Counted from the first letter of the stretch, positions 22,600 through 34,860 are shown. The stretch is 64,000 nt of DNA from Takifugu bimaculatus (GCA_004026145.2 CP034985.2:12227424-12291423); one strand, 5' to 3'. Made by a program: numbers and translations. The notes: generated from the letters alone by a model not told the origin.

Positions 22600-22760
22600 C
22601 GGCTCCAGAGGGACCTCGAAACCCGTCGCAGCAGGAGAGAGGAGTCCGTCCTGCTAACCGTAATTAGCGCAGGCCTGTTGATTCACTGGTAACGAGAGGG
22701 AGTTCATTAGCAAAACGCTAATTGCTGCCTACTTCACCACCAGCACTGTCGCCACCATAC
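22600..22760. promoter_or_regulatory. candidate enhancer with inverted homeodomain sites
   Basis: TAATTAGC at 22661-22668 and GCTAATTG at 22717-22724 form an inverted pair about 48 bases apart, within complex non-repetitive sequence. Looks like a conserved non-coding element by motif and texture only. Confidence 0.4.
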
Positions 22761-25700
22761 CAGCCCTCCAAACACCATGCACCCCCCTCCCACATGCCAA
22801 AAAAAGTTTCTATTGCATTAGCGCTTTAAGTGAGTGGGAGAGGGAGCCATTTGTTTCAGTCCGTGATACCTCATAGGGATGTACAGGCGACACTCCTGCG
22901 CAGCCCCTCATGCATGTGTACTTCTGTCCAACCACATTATAGCAGTTCAAATGCTAATTGCCACAACAAGCATGCCAGGAAAAAAAATGTAGAGTGCAAC
23001 TACATCTTAAACTGCATTTACATATTGTCAGCACCGTGGCAGTCTACTTACATCCAATTAAGAATTTCATCACAGTACCTAGCGGTGTGCTATATTTACA
23101 AAGATAAACAAAAAATAATATAAACTCTCTTTTCCAAATTAGATCCAAAGTTGAATTGTAGCATTTTTACAGCATATATACTGAGATTTCATACACACAT
23201 ACATCAGAGCTCTGGCATTGCAGCCAAAACAGATAATTATGTTTGGGAAGAAAGACTAAAAAGTACCTCAGTCCCACATCGCTCTATTTTCTCAAATGAA
23301 GTTTGTGGCGCGTCGCCATTGTTGCAATCTGTATTCAAATATGTGAACAACCAGTTTATTTCTCTCTAATCCTCAATCTTTGAATTATTTTTTTTGGAAT
23401 CACTGTCATTAAATTTAAAAAAAACAACAACCCTGTGCTTGAATGTATATCAAGATTTGCTTTGCTATGTTAAATAATTTTGGATTGAGCTAAAATGACC
23501 GAGAGATAATTCTATACATTTGCTTCAACACAATATGGAATTTTCACACAGAGATCATGAGCGTCACTGCTGTTGTTACCGGCAGCAGAGTGTGATTTTA
23601 GATAGCAAATCAACATTCCGCTGCAACATTTTATGACATGACTGACAAGCAATACTTTCTAAATAATGGAATAACAAGGCAATAACAGGTAATTTACTGT
23701 CCCTGTCATGTGGCAGATGATCTCATTCTCTGCTTGTGGGATACGCAGCCTGTGAACGTCACATTGTTTTTCCAATTTATCTACATTTATCCAGCTTCAA
23801 ACTTAGCTGCTGACTTCTCTTGGCTGTTTTCGGACCCTCTTGTGTCTTTGAAACATTTAAAATTTCACATGGACATGAGTTATCCACATAAGTGAAATGC
23901 CAGCCAAGGATTCAAAATCAATTCATGAAATATTATGTTTCATTTCATTTTAATTTTGCAGAAACTTTACTATGTGTCATGAAGTTTTCATGACGGATGC
24001 AGGCCACAGCACGTGATCCCCAGAGAGCACTCTGTCTTCAGCCGGTGGAAGTGGTGGAACGGATGGTGGATGGAGGGACGGCTATCCAGTCCAAGAGCAC
24101 CGCGGTAATATCCGTCGGTGTTGTGTATTTCTACATAACAAGTGTCCATCCACGAGGCAATCTCACCTCAAGAGAGCGATCCGTCTCTCCTTTTCCTTTG
24201 CTAAGAGGCTGAGGCTTTATCAGTGAGGCCATGATGAATTCTCAACAGACATCCACTCCGTATGGGCCCTGAGTGAGCATGCATTTAAATGAAGCCTTTC
24301 TGCCTCTGCCTCGTACTACACAAGGACTTCTAAACTCTCTCTCTTGTCAAGCACTACATCAAACACAATAACAACAGCCGTCCTGGCCCCCCTCCACCCT
24401 GCCCCCTCCCTATTCTACCTCCTCTTTAAGTAATTTTCTTCTCTGACATTTTTCTTCTTGGTCCACATCACCAAAGATTCCTTTCATCTGCTCTTTATGA
24501 TGGACTCATCTGCATTTTTTTTAAAGTGCCTTACATCACATTCAGGTTTGTTACCGCTCTCAGTCAAACAGCAAAGAGTCGTAAGCCGTCATCCTTAAAC
24601 ACCTTGTTTCCCGTCTCCTCGCTCCGCTCCTGGTTTTCAACCAGGAGGTGAGTGGCAGCGCCCTGGTGATCAGAGCATCAAAGCTGCCAGTCAGCCCCGA
24701 GGCTGGTGCATCATTCTCAAGGATGAAGTTCACGCTATGTGACATGCTTCTTCCATGACCACTGCTGTTTAAGACAACGCGAGATCACTCATCTAATCAC
24801 CGTAGAGAACTGCACTTTTATCAGGTCTGTCCCTTCAAATCTTCTAAGATGTTAGAATTCAATCAATCAATGATGTATTACCTGTTTACTCTTAATAACC
24901 ACTAAGATAATTAGCTAAATTACTGTTACAATGCTTAATTTACTAACCTGCGACCAACTGCACAGACTGAAGGGTCTTTATTAATCATTAACACCTAGAA
25001 TAAGGTGAATGGAAGTCAATTTCTTAAATTACCAACACTAATGTAATTTTCAAAGTGGCTATTTGTACATTTGAGTGAACCAATTGCAAGAGGGCAAGTT
25101 TAAGTATGGCATTGAACATAAAAATAAAAGAAAACAACTAAATAAATATGTGACTACTTTAAGATCCAACAATTCATGATATTTACTGTAAAGATATTTA
25201 CACTATAATTTGTGAAACAGTTTAAACTTAAAGATTTGGTCAAATTTCTGTGCCACAATGGGGAGAAAGAAGCTTAATTTGCTTTAAAGAGAAGCAGAAG
25301 CGAGACAGAATGCCAGTTTTACAGGTGCAAAATCTGTACTTTTGATTGAATTATCTAAAATATGGTCCAGATGAATTTAACAGAGCCTCAATCAAGTTAC
25401 AAGATCCCCCACAGTTGGAACCATTCTCAGATATAAGTCATTTAATGCAGGAACGTTAAGGCCAATAAAAGACATAATTATTGAACTAATTATTGAACTA
25501 ATTGAAATACGCTTTATGACACATTACCATAATAAGCTAACATTGTTTGCAATCTTTACAGGTTGCAAACTATGTTAGCTGCTTACAGTGCATTGTGAGA
25601 AAAACTGTGCACTCCAGTGAAACGATTCATTATAGTGTGTATTGTGTCAGAATAACAAGAGCTGGCAGGTATTACAAGAGAAGGAGGGGGAAAGGTTGCA

Positions 25701-25860
25701 ACTACAGACAGTATAAATGCCTCCTGATTCAAAATAAAAGAAACTACTGCGAGGTAACTCCATCATAAAGTCAAAGGAAACAATAACTTCACACCACTTT
25801 TGGGTTTTTTTCTCAATTAAACCACTGAAGTCATTGTTTCACAGGAAATTGAGGAAAGTT
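22761..25860. other. intergenic, no gene seen
   Basis: AT-rich. Notable items are a perfect 9-bp stem-loop at 24627-24647 and a tandem 12-bp duplication around 25478-25504 (ATTATTGAACTA twice). Short open frames at 22830, 23151, 23997 and 24745 (minus) have no domain. Confidence 0.45.
24627..24647. repeat. perfect 9-bp inverted repeat (stem-loop)
   Basis: CTCCTGGTT, a TTC loop, then AACCAGGAG. A compact GC-rich hairpin inside a locally GC-richer block (24560-24745). Confidence 0.85.
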
Positions 25861-25869
25861 CCGTAAAAC

Positions 25870-26250
25870 GCAGTAATTATTCATAATCCCGACAATTTGA
25901 GTCCCGCTACCTCATTTGGCTCAGTAATTTTGGCTTTTCTGAAATTTTCTTGCATACATTTGCACATTAATGTGGCTTGTTGTATGCAGAGAGGGAGCGT
26001 TTTCCTGTGTGATGTCGCACACAGCTGGTGCGGCCCAGTTGGGAGGCAGGGCCAGCTGAGACACAAAGATTGGTTTTGTTCTCCGTTCGCCACGGAGTGC
26101 TTTAACACATTCTGCATTATTGCCTCTTGTCAGTTGTGTTTTGATGGCAAACAAACATATTCGCACTTTGAGCCCTGCACGTGTGTTTGTGTGAGCGGCG
26201 TCTCATATACATTACAGAGCCTTCTCCAAATAAAGAAAATTTAGGGTCGT
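25870..26250. promoter_or_regulatory. candidate conserved non-coding element
   Basis: Complex sequence open for 115 codons on plus and about 80 on minus in overlapping positions, with no protein signature. Contains a CTCATTTGGCTCAG-type segment and GCACATTAATGTG near 25961. Treated as regulatory rather than coding. Confidence 0.3.
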
Positions 26251-26289
26251 ATTCCTGACTTTGCTTATTGATTGCACATACCTGCGTGC

Positions 26290-26660
26290 GCACCTTAAAC
26301 ATTCAGATTTGCATTTGCAAATCCCCCTGACAGCCACAACACATTCTCATACATTTTATTTTGACACAAGCTCTATATGGCTTGCCATATGACACTGCAC
26401 CACCCATCATTTGAAACTTCCTACACATCTTTAATGCTTCCAACTGACTGTTGTGCTGGTGGGGAGATATGACCACTGGTGTCGGTGGCCGGCTCTGTGT
26501 TGTGACTGTCTCCCCGAGATTTGCATAAATAAGCTCGCAGTCCCAGCATGCCCACGCTGTTGTCCAGGTGCAAGTGCATTTGCATATAGAGCTGTGATAG
26601 GGCTCCCCTGGGTCCCCTCGGCAACTGCTGAGCGGGTAGGGGGCCGGCAGCACCACAAAT
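26290..26660. promoter_or_regulatory. POU-octamer cluster, candidate enhancer
   Basis: Octamer ATTTGCAT at 26307-26314, overlapping palindromic ATTTGCAAAT at 26313-26322, then ATTTGCAT again at 26519-26526 and 26578-26585. Four POU-type sites in under 300 bases is far above background. The first pair forms GATTTGC/GCAAATC with a 4-base loop. A 164-codon minus-strand frame crosses the block but has no domain. Confidence 0.45.
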
Positions 26661-28430
26661 GAGTTCTGAATTGGAACCTCACCGTTGCCCTCCATTTTAT
26701 ATGTGTGCAGGCACGAAGCAAGGAAAGAGAGTGACCAGAGAGAAGGAAAAATAAGGAAAAGATAAAAGCAGAGGAAGTAAAAGATAGAGACAGGCATATG
26801 GCAGCGCGTACAAACAACAGGAGAACAGCCACTGGATAGATGGGAGTAACTCTAATGTTTGATGTATCATTGCTGTTGATTACCATCATCAGGGTGGATC
26901 ATCAGACATTTAATTCCATCATATAATCTATGTTGGCACTGCCATTCACGCTGTTTCTGCAGTTTCACTCATGATGTTACTGTTGTGTTGTGTTTCCACT
27001 TGCAGGCTGTCTTGCAGAAAGTATGGTTGACGTCAGAGACCCGATGACTGTCAAAACAGCACCTTTGGCAATACCGGCACCATCACCAAACGTGGGTTTT
27101 GATGGGTCAACATGCATGGAGTCACACAATAATGGACTGGAAGCAGCAAATTCTAAAACACAGAGTTAAAATGCTTCTGAACAAAGGCTAAGATTTTTAA
27201 GTGTAGTTAGTTTGGTGACCACCAACCTTTTAATGTCAGCAAACATAAGATCAGATCTCGCAAAGCACAAATAAACGACTGGGGCATTGAACATCGGGTT
27301 TCTATTATCAGCTTCTAAATCATGAAATGCACAAAGTTTAAGCAAACACCGCCCCGTGCAGACTCATAAAGGCCAGAATTTCACCTGGTCATCAAAATCA
27401 GTGTAATGCATGATGACTGCCGACACCTCAATTAGCACTAGTTGTGCGTCTACCATCCAGGTAAAAAAACGCAAGGCCAAACAATGACGCAAATCTCGCA
27501 GAGGTCACTGATGATGATGATGATGAATGCAGGATGAAGGTGTCTCATCTAAAACTGAGGCCAGGAAGAGCGCAGGAGAGCGCTTCAGAACACAGTTAGT
27601 GTACATGTCAGACACACACCCACACAAATAAATGCACACACAGATACCAAGACACTCAGATCAGTGCAGAACTGGTAACCATGTATATTTTTCACACCCC
27701 TTGAGTTCAATTTCAGAAAGCAAAGCCCACAAAGATTTTTTATTATTCAAGGCTTAACAGAGAAAAATACCGTTAATATATGTGGGTGTGTGCTTTGATC
27801 AGATTTACGTGACCATGCAGCATTAACGACAACACAAACTCAAATCCTAAAATTCCTCTTGTGAAATAAGCAGATCTACTTTTGGCAGAGGACAACGAGA
27901 AAACAGATTTTCTTCTTTAAAATAGGAGTGTACATGTGTACAAGGTTAGTACACAATAAACTACAGTGTTTGCAGGCTGGCTTTAGGTCTCTCACCAGCT
28001 CAGGTTGCAGAGGGGGACGAGTCTCTCGGGTCCTGGTCATTGCAGGGAACGGGAGTGGCATCTTCTCCTTTGGGGGTGTCTATGTCCTACATTAGTGTGA
28101 TATGGTATAGTTCCACCAAGCAGAACAGTTTAATTACGTTCTGTATGTTAATTAATTATTTGCATGTCGATTGTCAAAACTTGGGATCAGTGCCAAAAAA
28201 AACAAGACGCTATAAACAGTAGTGGCTAATGCAGCTAATGCATTTAGCCTAGATACGCCAAGAAGTGGGTTAAACCTTTGAAAAAAAACATATAATTTCA
28301 TTTTCTAAAGATGTGAAACCGGTTATTATTGATGCCTACATTGTAATTATCTAGAGACAGGGTTTGATTCTGATTAACACTGGTCTTTTTTCATGTGATC
28401 ATAGATGGGTTTGAAATATTCAACTGTGAT
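26661..28430. other. intergenic, no gene seen
   Basis: AT-rich with a short (GAT)n at 27514-27527 and purine-rich simple sequence near 26710-26790. Nothing gene-like recognised. Confidence 0.45.
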
Positions 28431-28439
28431 CAATTCATT

Positions 28440-28990
28440 TGCTGAACATGATTGATACAGTATGTTCCGCCTTGTTCAGCATGCTTCATGATGCCAAACA
28501 AGCAGGGGATTCCTGGTCTAAAAGACAACAAAGCCTTGGCCATTGACGTGTCTCCGTGGCTGGCATGACCTCCACTCCAAGTCTATTCAGGGCCCTTTGT
28601 TGTGTTCTTTGTTCGGTTCCAGGCTCTAATGGCAATCAAAAGGGACACGGTCGTCGTTCTCAGTCCTCGGCACTAATGACATTGGCACTGAGGCAGGCAG
28701 GCAGTGTTCATCCAATCTACCGGGCCTCACCGGCGCGCACCAAGCCTCAGTAAGGTCTCTTCGGAGAGCTCCCATTTAGCCATTCTCTGTGATTTCCCTC
28801 TCAGGAAACAACCAAATCATTTTCTCATAGACACGCTCATTAGCCGACAGCCCGTTTCCTGCCAGTTTCAACATTTGAATATTCCCGTGTGTATCTCGGC
28901 AAACATCGAAGGTCTCGTCGTTTCCAACCAAAGCCAGGGCCGACATGCCAGCAATGCCCTCCAAGGAAAAAGACCTTGATGCCAAAGCAA
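28440..28990. promoter_or_regulatory. candidate conserved non-coding element
   Basis: Dense, non-repetitive block with overlapping open frames on both strands (91 codons plus, 69 and 61 minus). No splice-site pattern or domain supports coding. Confidence 0.3.
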
Positions 28991-29540
28991 TAAGCTGAAG
29001 TGGGGAAAAAAATATAATGGCTCAAATGTTATGATACCCAATGACATGATGAAAATATGTCAGAATGTAATTAGACATTCGGTTAGGAGCTGCATATTAG
29101 GTTAACTAATGAAAACTGATGTTTGGCTGCCATGGAGATGGAGTTCCAAACCAGAGAGGATCCTTAACAGAATTTCAGAATAAACGCTCTCAGCAGAGGT
29201 GCAGAAACACACACCAATATGCATGTGCAGCCCAGCAGTTTGAGTGAGTTTAGCCCCTAAGACTGATTTTTATTTCCCTAATATGTTCTGCAGTAAATCT
29301 GCATTGTCTGTGGCTATTGAAATACAGAGAAAGAGAGATCAATATAATAGGTTTGGCACTTGGCCAAAATCAGCCCCGACAATGTGCGAGGCAGGCATTT
29401 GAAATCATTGGTGCATATCCACGTGTTTGGGGGATAAAAATAATTCCTCGCCTCTTTGCCAGGGAGCGAGAGGCACAATGCCCAGGTCTGAAGGGATGGG
29501 TGCCACATGGGTCTGCAAATTGGCTCAGGCGATCAGACAC
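28991..29540. other. intergenic, no gene seen
   Basis: AT-rich then mixed. The 29310-29540 part is open on both strands and may belong to the neighbouring element. No protein signature. Confidence 0.4.
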
Positions 29541-29556
29541 GGGCATCTCATTTTGT

Positions 29557-29632
29557 AGAGGAGAAGAAGGAGGAGGAGGAGGATGAGGGAGGAGAGGGGG
29601 CTGGAAAGGGGGAGGAAGATGGGAGGTGTGTG
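29557..29632. repeat. (GGA)n purine-rich tract
   Basis: GGA/GAGG low-complexity sequence. It creates long artificial Pro/Ser-rich frames on the minus strand (29370-30081) that are not genes. Confidence 0.9.
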
Positions 29633-29815
29633 TGCACGGCGTGGTGGTGGTTTTGGCGGGGGTGGTGCGCGTGTTGGGGGTAAACAATTCCAATGATTTC
29701 CCCAACCTGGCACAGTCCAGGATGTGGATGGCTGCACTGGAGAGGAATTGGGTTTATTTGGCTCCCTGTTTGTTTCTTTATTGGGAGGAGACGGAGAAAA
29801 AAGACAGAGGAGGAA

Positions 29816-29848
29816 GGGAGCGGGGGGGAGGGGAGGGGTGGGGTGGGT
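29816..29848 (+). other. strong G-quadruplex-forming tract
   Basis: Six runs of three or more G separated by one to three bases across 33 bases, a better quadruplex pattern than any other in the window. Confidence 0.7.
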
Positions 29849-31430
29849 GCCTTCTTCTTGTCAGAGAAGTCGGCTGATGGAGGAAGTTCAGAACAAATTA
29901 TTTCATTCAGATGAACTGGAAATCTTTCCTGTACATTTGCAAACATTTGCCGCTGAAGTTGCCGATGCTGAGAGCAGGCTGCATTCATGAATACACAAAC
30001 TGAGCGCTGGAGAGGTAATTTACCTTTGCAAAGGCGTGCTGATAACATTAACCTCTGGTGTGATGTCAATATTAATGTCAACCATTTTAACTTGCAAGCA
30101 ATTACAGCATAGTTATGAGACGAATGACAAATTTAAACACCCCAATAGTATTATGTTGCATAAACAGCTATACACACATGCAAACACGGGGGTGTAAATA
30201 TAGCTAACCATGGTTTCTTCTTTTCTTTTCCTGTTTCTTTCTTTCTTTTTAAAAAAAAAATGGGACTGCTTTCATGTGTGTGCACTGACACATGCTTGGC
30301 TAACCAGATACACTTGCACACAAGCGTGCACTTGCACATGCTTCCCTTGCAGGTACCCATGGGCACCAGACAGACATAGACTGCTGCTGAAGAAGTCTCA
30401 GTGGGAGTGCTAGATTAAAAATGACAATCACTCAGGGTGCACGGCAAACACCACAGGAAACGCAGGTGCCTTTGTTAAGAGACACCCAGCGCTCTAAAGG
30501 GCCTAATTATCTGCTGTTATTTTGGCAGTTATCAGGCAGAGAATAACTCCCCTGCTCAGACGCAGACTCACACAGCGAAAAATTACTCACTTGCTCACAG
30601 TGAGGTATTATATTGCACCACTGACAAGGTATGCATATTATATGCCATGTTGGAATTTTACTAGAATTTCTCAGAGGTGTGTTCTGGTTTCCTGTTTTGT
30701 GCAGGGAGTAAATTATTTCTATCATCCGGATCATTAAAAGAAGAAAAACAGTGTGAATTACAAACAAGGCATTTTCCAACACTGGAAAGCTACAGAATGC
30801 AAAATACCGAAATTGGACAAAACTTTTCATTAGACTAAAAAAAGCTCACGGCTTGTGCGAATGAAAAGCACAAACACAGAGAGGAAGATATGAAAAAAAT
30901 GCCACCCACCCCCTTTCTCAGAATTGCTAGGTGGCACTGTTGGGTATGCTTTCAGTCACATGCATACATATCCTCCCCACAGCTCATGAACAGATAATTG
31001 GACAGTTTTATGGAGGATATGAACTCTGAAGGGGAACTTAAGCCATCTAATCATTGGCATTCAGCGTATGCTATTCATATGCATAAATACAAATAAAACA
31101 CATTCTCTGCCTGCACAAAGAGAGCCCGCATTGAAAAGGAAGTCGTACTACAAAACACCCATATCCCTCTGAAATTGAACTAAAGACTTTAGGTGGAGGG
31201 ATTTTTGAATATATTCTTTCCAACAAAGCATGTCTGAGTTAGATGGATGTGTCACAGTATCGTTTATGAGTAGAGAAGAATTTTCTTTATTGATATTTTG
31301 GACACGGCGACACTGTTCGGGCTATGACGATGCCTAGGTTGCCGCCTCGACTCCTGTGTTACGCTTATTTACCAATCTTTAACCCCTTTTTGCCTTATGT
31401 GTTCGTTCTCTCAACCTCTTTCTGATGCCT
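29849..31430. other. intergenic, no gene seen
   Basis: AT-rich. The GAAGTTGCCGATGCTGAG region near 29955 and the 30480-30600 segment are complex and may be regulatory. No recognisable gene. Confidence 0.4.
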
Positions 31431-31760
31431 GCTGCACCTTTTGGCTCACGCTCCAGCCACCATCATCTAATATGCAGATAATGGTGTCTTCGTGTTGCTG
31501 CATTACGGTGGAACACGCGACAAGGCCTTGCCCTGCAGGAATACAAGCCCCTTGTAATTGAAATGAATAAGAGAGAGGCGGAAGAACATGCCAGCTGAGA
31601 GGCCCAAACTTCTTGCTCTCTCGTCAGTATATTCAGCTGGGATCCAGCGGGCACCACCGAGTCTTCGCAGATCTGTCATGGAGGCTCATCTGTGTGGCTG
31701 ATCGGCCGAGGAGAGGCGTTCTCAGCCCGGGGTGCAGAAACGGGGACAGTCCCCTGCGGT
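31430..31760. promoter_or_regulatory. candidate conserved non-coding element
   Basis: Complex, moderately GC-rich block including CATCTAATATGCAGATAATG and TTGTAATTGAAATGAATAAG. Open on both strands but without domain or splice signals. Confidence 0.3.
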
Positions 31761-32129
31761 CTTTTTCTCCCTCCCGTTCGCTCTCTCTTGTGCAAATGCA
31801 TATCTAAGGCTTATGATCTTTCGGTTTTCTTTTCCCATGCTATGATCTCCCTCTTCCTGATTCCCTCCTACTCACCCGCTCACTCCTTCTATCTGTTTCC
31901 CTCTATCTTTGTTTCTGTCACCCTCGCCTTCCCCACGGCCCGTCCTGCCTTCATCTCAGTCCCTCTTCCTCCTTGAGTTTCTTAGCCTCCGTCTCTTATT
32001 ACTTTCCCTTTTTTGTACGTTTGTGAGGTGAGTTTCATAAGGAAAAAGTAGCACTGCTATGAGTATTGCGACACCTCTTAAACTTTGGGTAGAAAGAGCA
32101 GGCTAATTCACATGTTTTATACTTATTTT

Positions 32130-32185
<56 letters not shown>

Positions 32186-32850
32186 GCCTCGCTTCAATTT
32201 TTCCTCGTGTGCTTGCTGAAGTTCAAATACCTCAGTTGCCGACTTGGTTTCTGCAAAGCAAAATGAATCCTGCACCCCTGACACACATTGGCTTTCCGCC
32301 TTTTACCCCACACCCACTTCTTGCCTCTTTACTCTTCACCCATCTGTGGGAGCAATTATGTGCCCCCCTCTCATCCCATCGCAACCACACGCACTAAGCA
32401 AAACCACATTCATCCCTCGGTGCACCTGCATCCCTCACGTTTCTAACAGTCCCACAATGCCCTCCGCGCTGCGGCCTACACCGCCCCCGGTTCCTGTGAG
32501 AGCAGATCGTTGTCGTCTTTTCCCCTTTTCTCTTTCTTTTTGCTCCCCACCTCAGTGACACATGGCATTATTTATTTTAGGAGTGAGGACTCAATTTAAA
32601 TCCCCTTTCTCCATCCGTCACACAGCACACAATTGCTTTCTCCTTATCTGCTGGAGTGTCCTTTTTACAACACATCAGGGCACCATAACACACCAATAAA
32701 TTCTGCTGTTTCTGTATTCTCACCTACTGGAATCTGAGGTTTAAATTTACCAGGATGGGAGAAAGTGGCCGTGAAAGAAATTATTACACTGTTTCCCTCC
32801 GTATGGCGCCACGGCAGTCGTAAAGCAGAAGCTTCTCCCTAACTTTATGT
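31761..32850. other. pyrimidine-rich intergenic with CA repeat
   Basis: CT-rich low-complexity sequence (31760-31980, 32280-32560) gives Pro/Ser-rich artificial frames. No gene. Confidence 0.55.
32132..32183. repeat. (AC)n microsatellite
   Basis: About 26 uninterrupted AC units. Confidence 0.97.
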
Positions 32851-32859
32851 TTGGATTTT

Positions 32860-33170
32860 GTTAGAATTCCAGCAGCAGAGAATAAACAACTGATTATTTC
32901 CCGCTGTTATTCAGGACTTGATAACTTTGCCTGTGCAGAGGACAAACGTGACATTGCTGACCATGTCCAGCGGCCCAATTACCTCTTTCCAAATATGGTG
33001 TACAAAAGCGTGGCCGGCGTGTCTGTACACACGGTGTCTGTTACTCCCCAATTATTCCTGCATAAGCAGATTGTGCGGAACATCAAACTGGGGATGTGAT
33101 GGCTCGTGTGCGGGCTGCCTCCAGCAGAGTGCTCTTTCTTTCCTATCATTTGATCTCGTATTGTAATCCC
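32860..33170. promoter_or_regulatory. candidate conserved non-coding element
   Basis: Complex block open for 82 codons in two different plus-strand frames at once, without domain. Includes GCGGCCCAATTACCTCTTTC and AACAACTGATTATTTCCCG. Best read as regulatory. Confidence 0.3.
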
Positions 33171-33340
33171 AGGTGCTTTGAATAATTTATAGGATACAGC
33201 TTCTCGTTAAACAATAATTTATATGTGTCTATGAGAATTGATTCCACCGGAATGCACATCTAAATAATGAGCGAAACTGCTGCATTTCATCTATAAGGGG
33301 ATGCAGAGAGATAATAATAGCAAAAAGCCTTTTCCACCAG

Positions 33341-33343
<3 letters not shown>

Positions 33344-33382
<39 letters not shown>

Positions 33383-33444
33383 TAATAATAATGATACTAC
33401 TACTACTACTACTACTACTAATAATAATAATATTAATAATAATC
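33344..33444. repeat. compound (AAT)n-(ACT)n-(AAT)n trinucleotide repeat
   Basis: AAT array, then a TAC/ACT array, then AAT again, about 100 bases. On the minus strand it reads as homopolymer runs of Tyr, Ile and Ser, an artefact. Confidence 0.95.
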
Positions 33445-33823
33445 ATATAGACGATTATCAGAGGCGTAGTCACCGTGTTAGAGTGTAAACTTGAAAATTT
33501 CATATTTACACTCTTAGAGGTTGAAATGTATCTTGCAAATATGGACATAAATTTAGTACACACTTTCCGGACTCAAAGGTTTCCTGTGTCATCCCCCCCT
33601 TCACTTGCTGGCCAATATACTGGCTTTTTGCAGCGCTCATATCCACTTATCAATCCGCAGGAGAGGACCACACTCATGCATGATAAATTTATTGTTAATG
33701 CAAAAGGCTTGTACCGCCCAGTGCTGATGCCCTCGGAGAAATGATGCAACTGATTCCTTCTGAGGCGGAACAATCAAAATGTTCATCAGAGGAGAAGAGG
33801 CGAAAGGGTGAAAGTGTATGAGT

Positions 33824-33825
<2 letters not shown>

Positions 33826-33863
<38 letters not shown>
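33826..33863. repeat. (GT)n microsatellite
   Basis: About 18 GT units. Confidence 0.96.
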
Positions 33864-33865
<2 letters not shown>

Positions 33866-33940
33866 ACAACCTAGGCCCCAGGTCACGTGGATCATATTGT
33901 TGTTTTTAAATATTACAAACCTATTATTAAGACCAACAAT

Positions 33941-33968
33941 TCTCCCTCTCTGTCTCTCTCTCTCTCTG

Positions 33969-34010
<42 letters not shown>

Positions 34011-34014
34011 ACCC
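33941..34014. repeat. compound (CT)n(AC)n microsatellite
   Basis: CT units with GT interruptions pass into an AC array. Confidence 0.96.
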
Positions 34015-34019
34015 ACATA

Positions 34020-34333
34020 TGTGCGCGCATTTTCTGCAGTGCAGTTTAGCTTATTCAACAGCAGTGTGGCAGCCATAATAATGAAAAGAGAAAAAAGGTG
34101 GTGTTGGTAAAGGTGCAACACTGTGAAGAAAGTTTTATTGGGACCTCTGTAAAGGAGGAAGTTTTTGCCACTTCTTAAAGGAAGTGCCGGGGACCAATTA
34201 TCCAGAAGTGTGACGCTGTCAGGCGTCTCCAGGTTTTGTCAAGTCTTGTGACACTCTGCCAGTGTTGTTCTCTGGGAAAAGGAACTATTGAGATCTCCCC
34301 TCTACCCCCCAAATGGGATTATTTGAAAAAAAA
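34020..34333. other. intergenic, no gene seen
   Basis: Unique sequence between microsatellites; no frame of interest. Confidence 0.5.
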
Positions 34334-34368
34334 GGAGAGAGAGAGAGGAAGAGAGAGAGAGAGAGAGA
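34334..34368. repeat. (GA)n microsatellite
   Basis: GA units with one GAA interruption. Confidence 0.94.
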
Positions 34369-34659
34369 ATTCATGATTAGCCCAAGGGTTTAGATTTAAA
34401 TTTCTCCTGGTCGATACATTTTTAATTATCGTCTTTTTTTCTTGTGATAAGCCTTCTGTGTTTGTATAGAAGCCTTCCGCCCCTTTTTTATAAACTTCAG
34501 TGTCTGGAATTGAAATAACTGACATTAAAACGTGTAAACGTCCCTCATTAGCGACAAGATTTGAGATGTCATCGCTATCACATGAAAATCAGAAAAATAA
34601 GATGATAAAACGTAGATTAGCATTTTAGAACTGCCTGCATCTACTGCATCATTCTGCTT

Positions 34660-34860
34660 CAAAGAAGAAAAAGATAAATGATGATGCCATTAAAAGTGAA
34701 CTAATTAAGGAATGCTTCTTTTAAAAACTCATTAACTGCACCCTCATTTACATAATGATGCATATTAATTAAGTTTTAATGAATCTGAGCTTCCATCAAG
34801 TCTCCTCTCCTTGGCAGTGGAGCCATCTCTACAAATGAATAAACACTTCTCTTAAGTATA
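34660..34860. promoter_or_regulatory. homeodomain-motif block, candidate enhancer
   Basis: CTAATTAAG at 34701-34709, CATTAACTG near 34730, and CATATTAATTAAG at 34761-34773, in non-repetitive AT-rich sequence followed by a GC-richer shoulder (CTTGGCAGTGGAGCC). Composition and motif density resemble vertebrate developmental enhancers. Confidence 0.4.

Noticed and set aside
26303..26889. 164- and 152-codon minus-strand frames
   Set aside because: Mutually overlapping, no domain, and they span the POU-octamer cluster, which explains the constraint better.
29370..30081. Minus-strand Pro/Ser/His-rich frames up to 177 codons
   Set aside because: Produced by GGA and G-rich low-complexity tracts.
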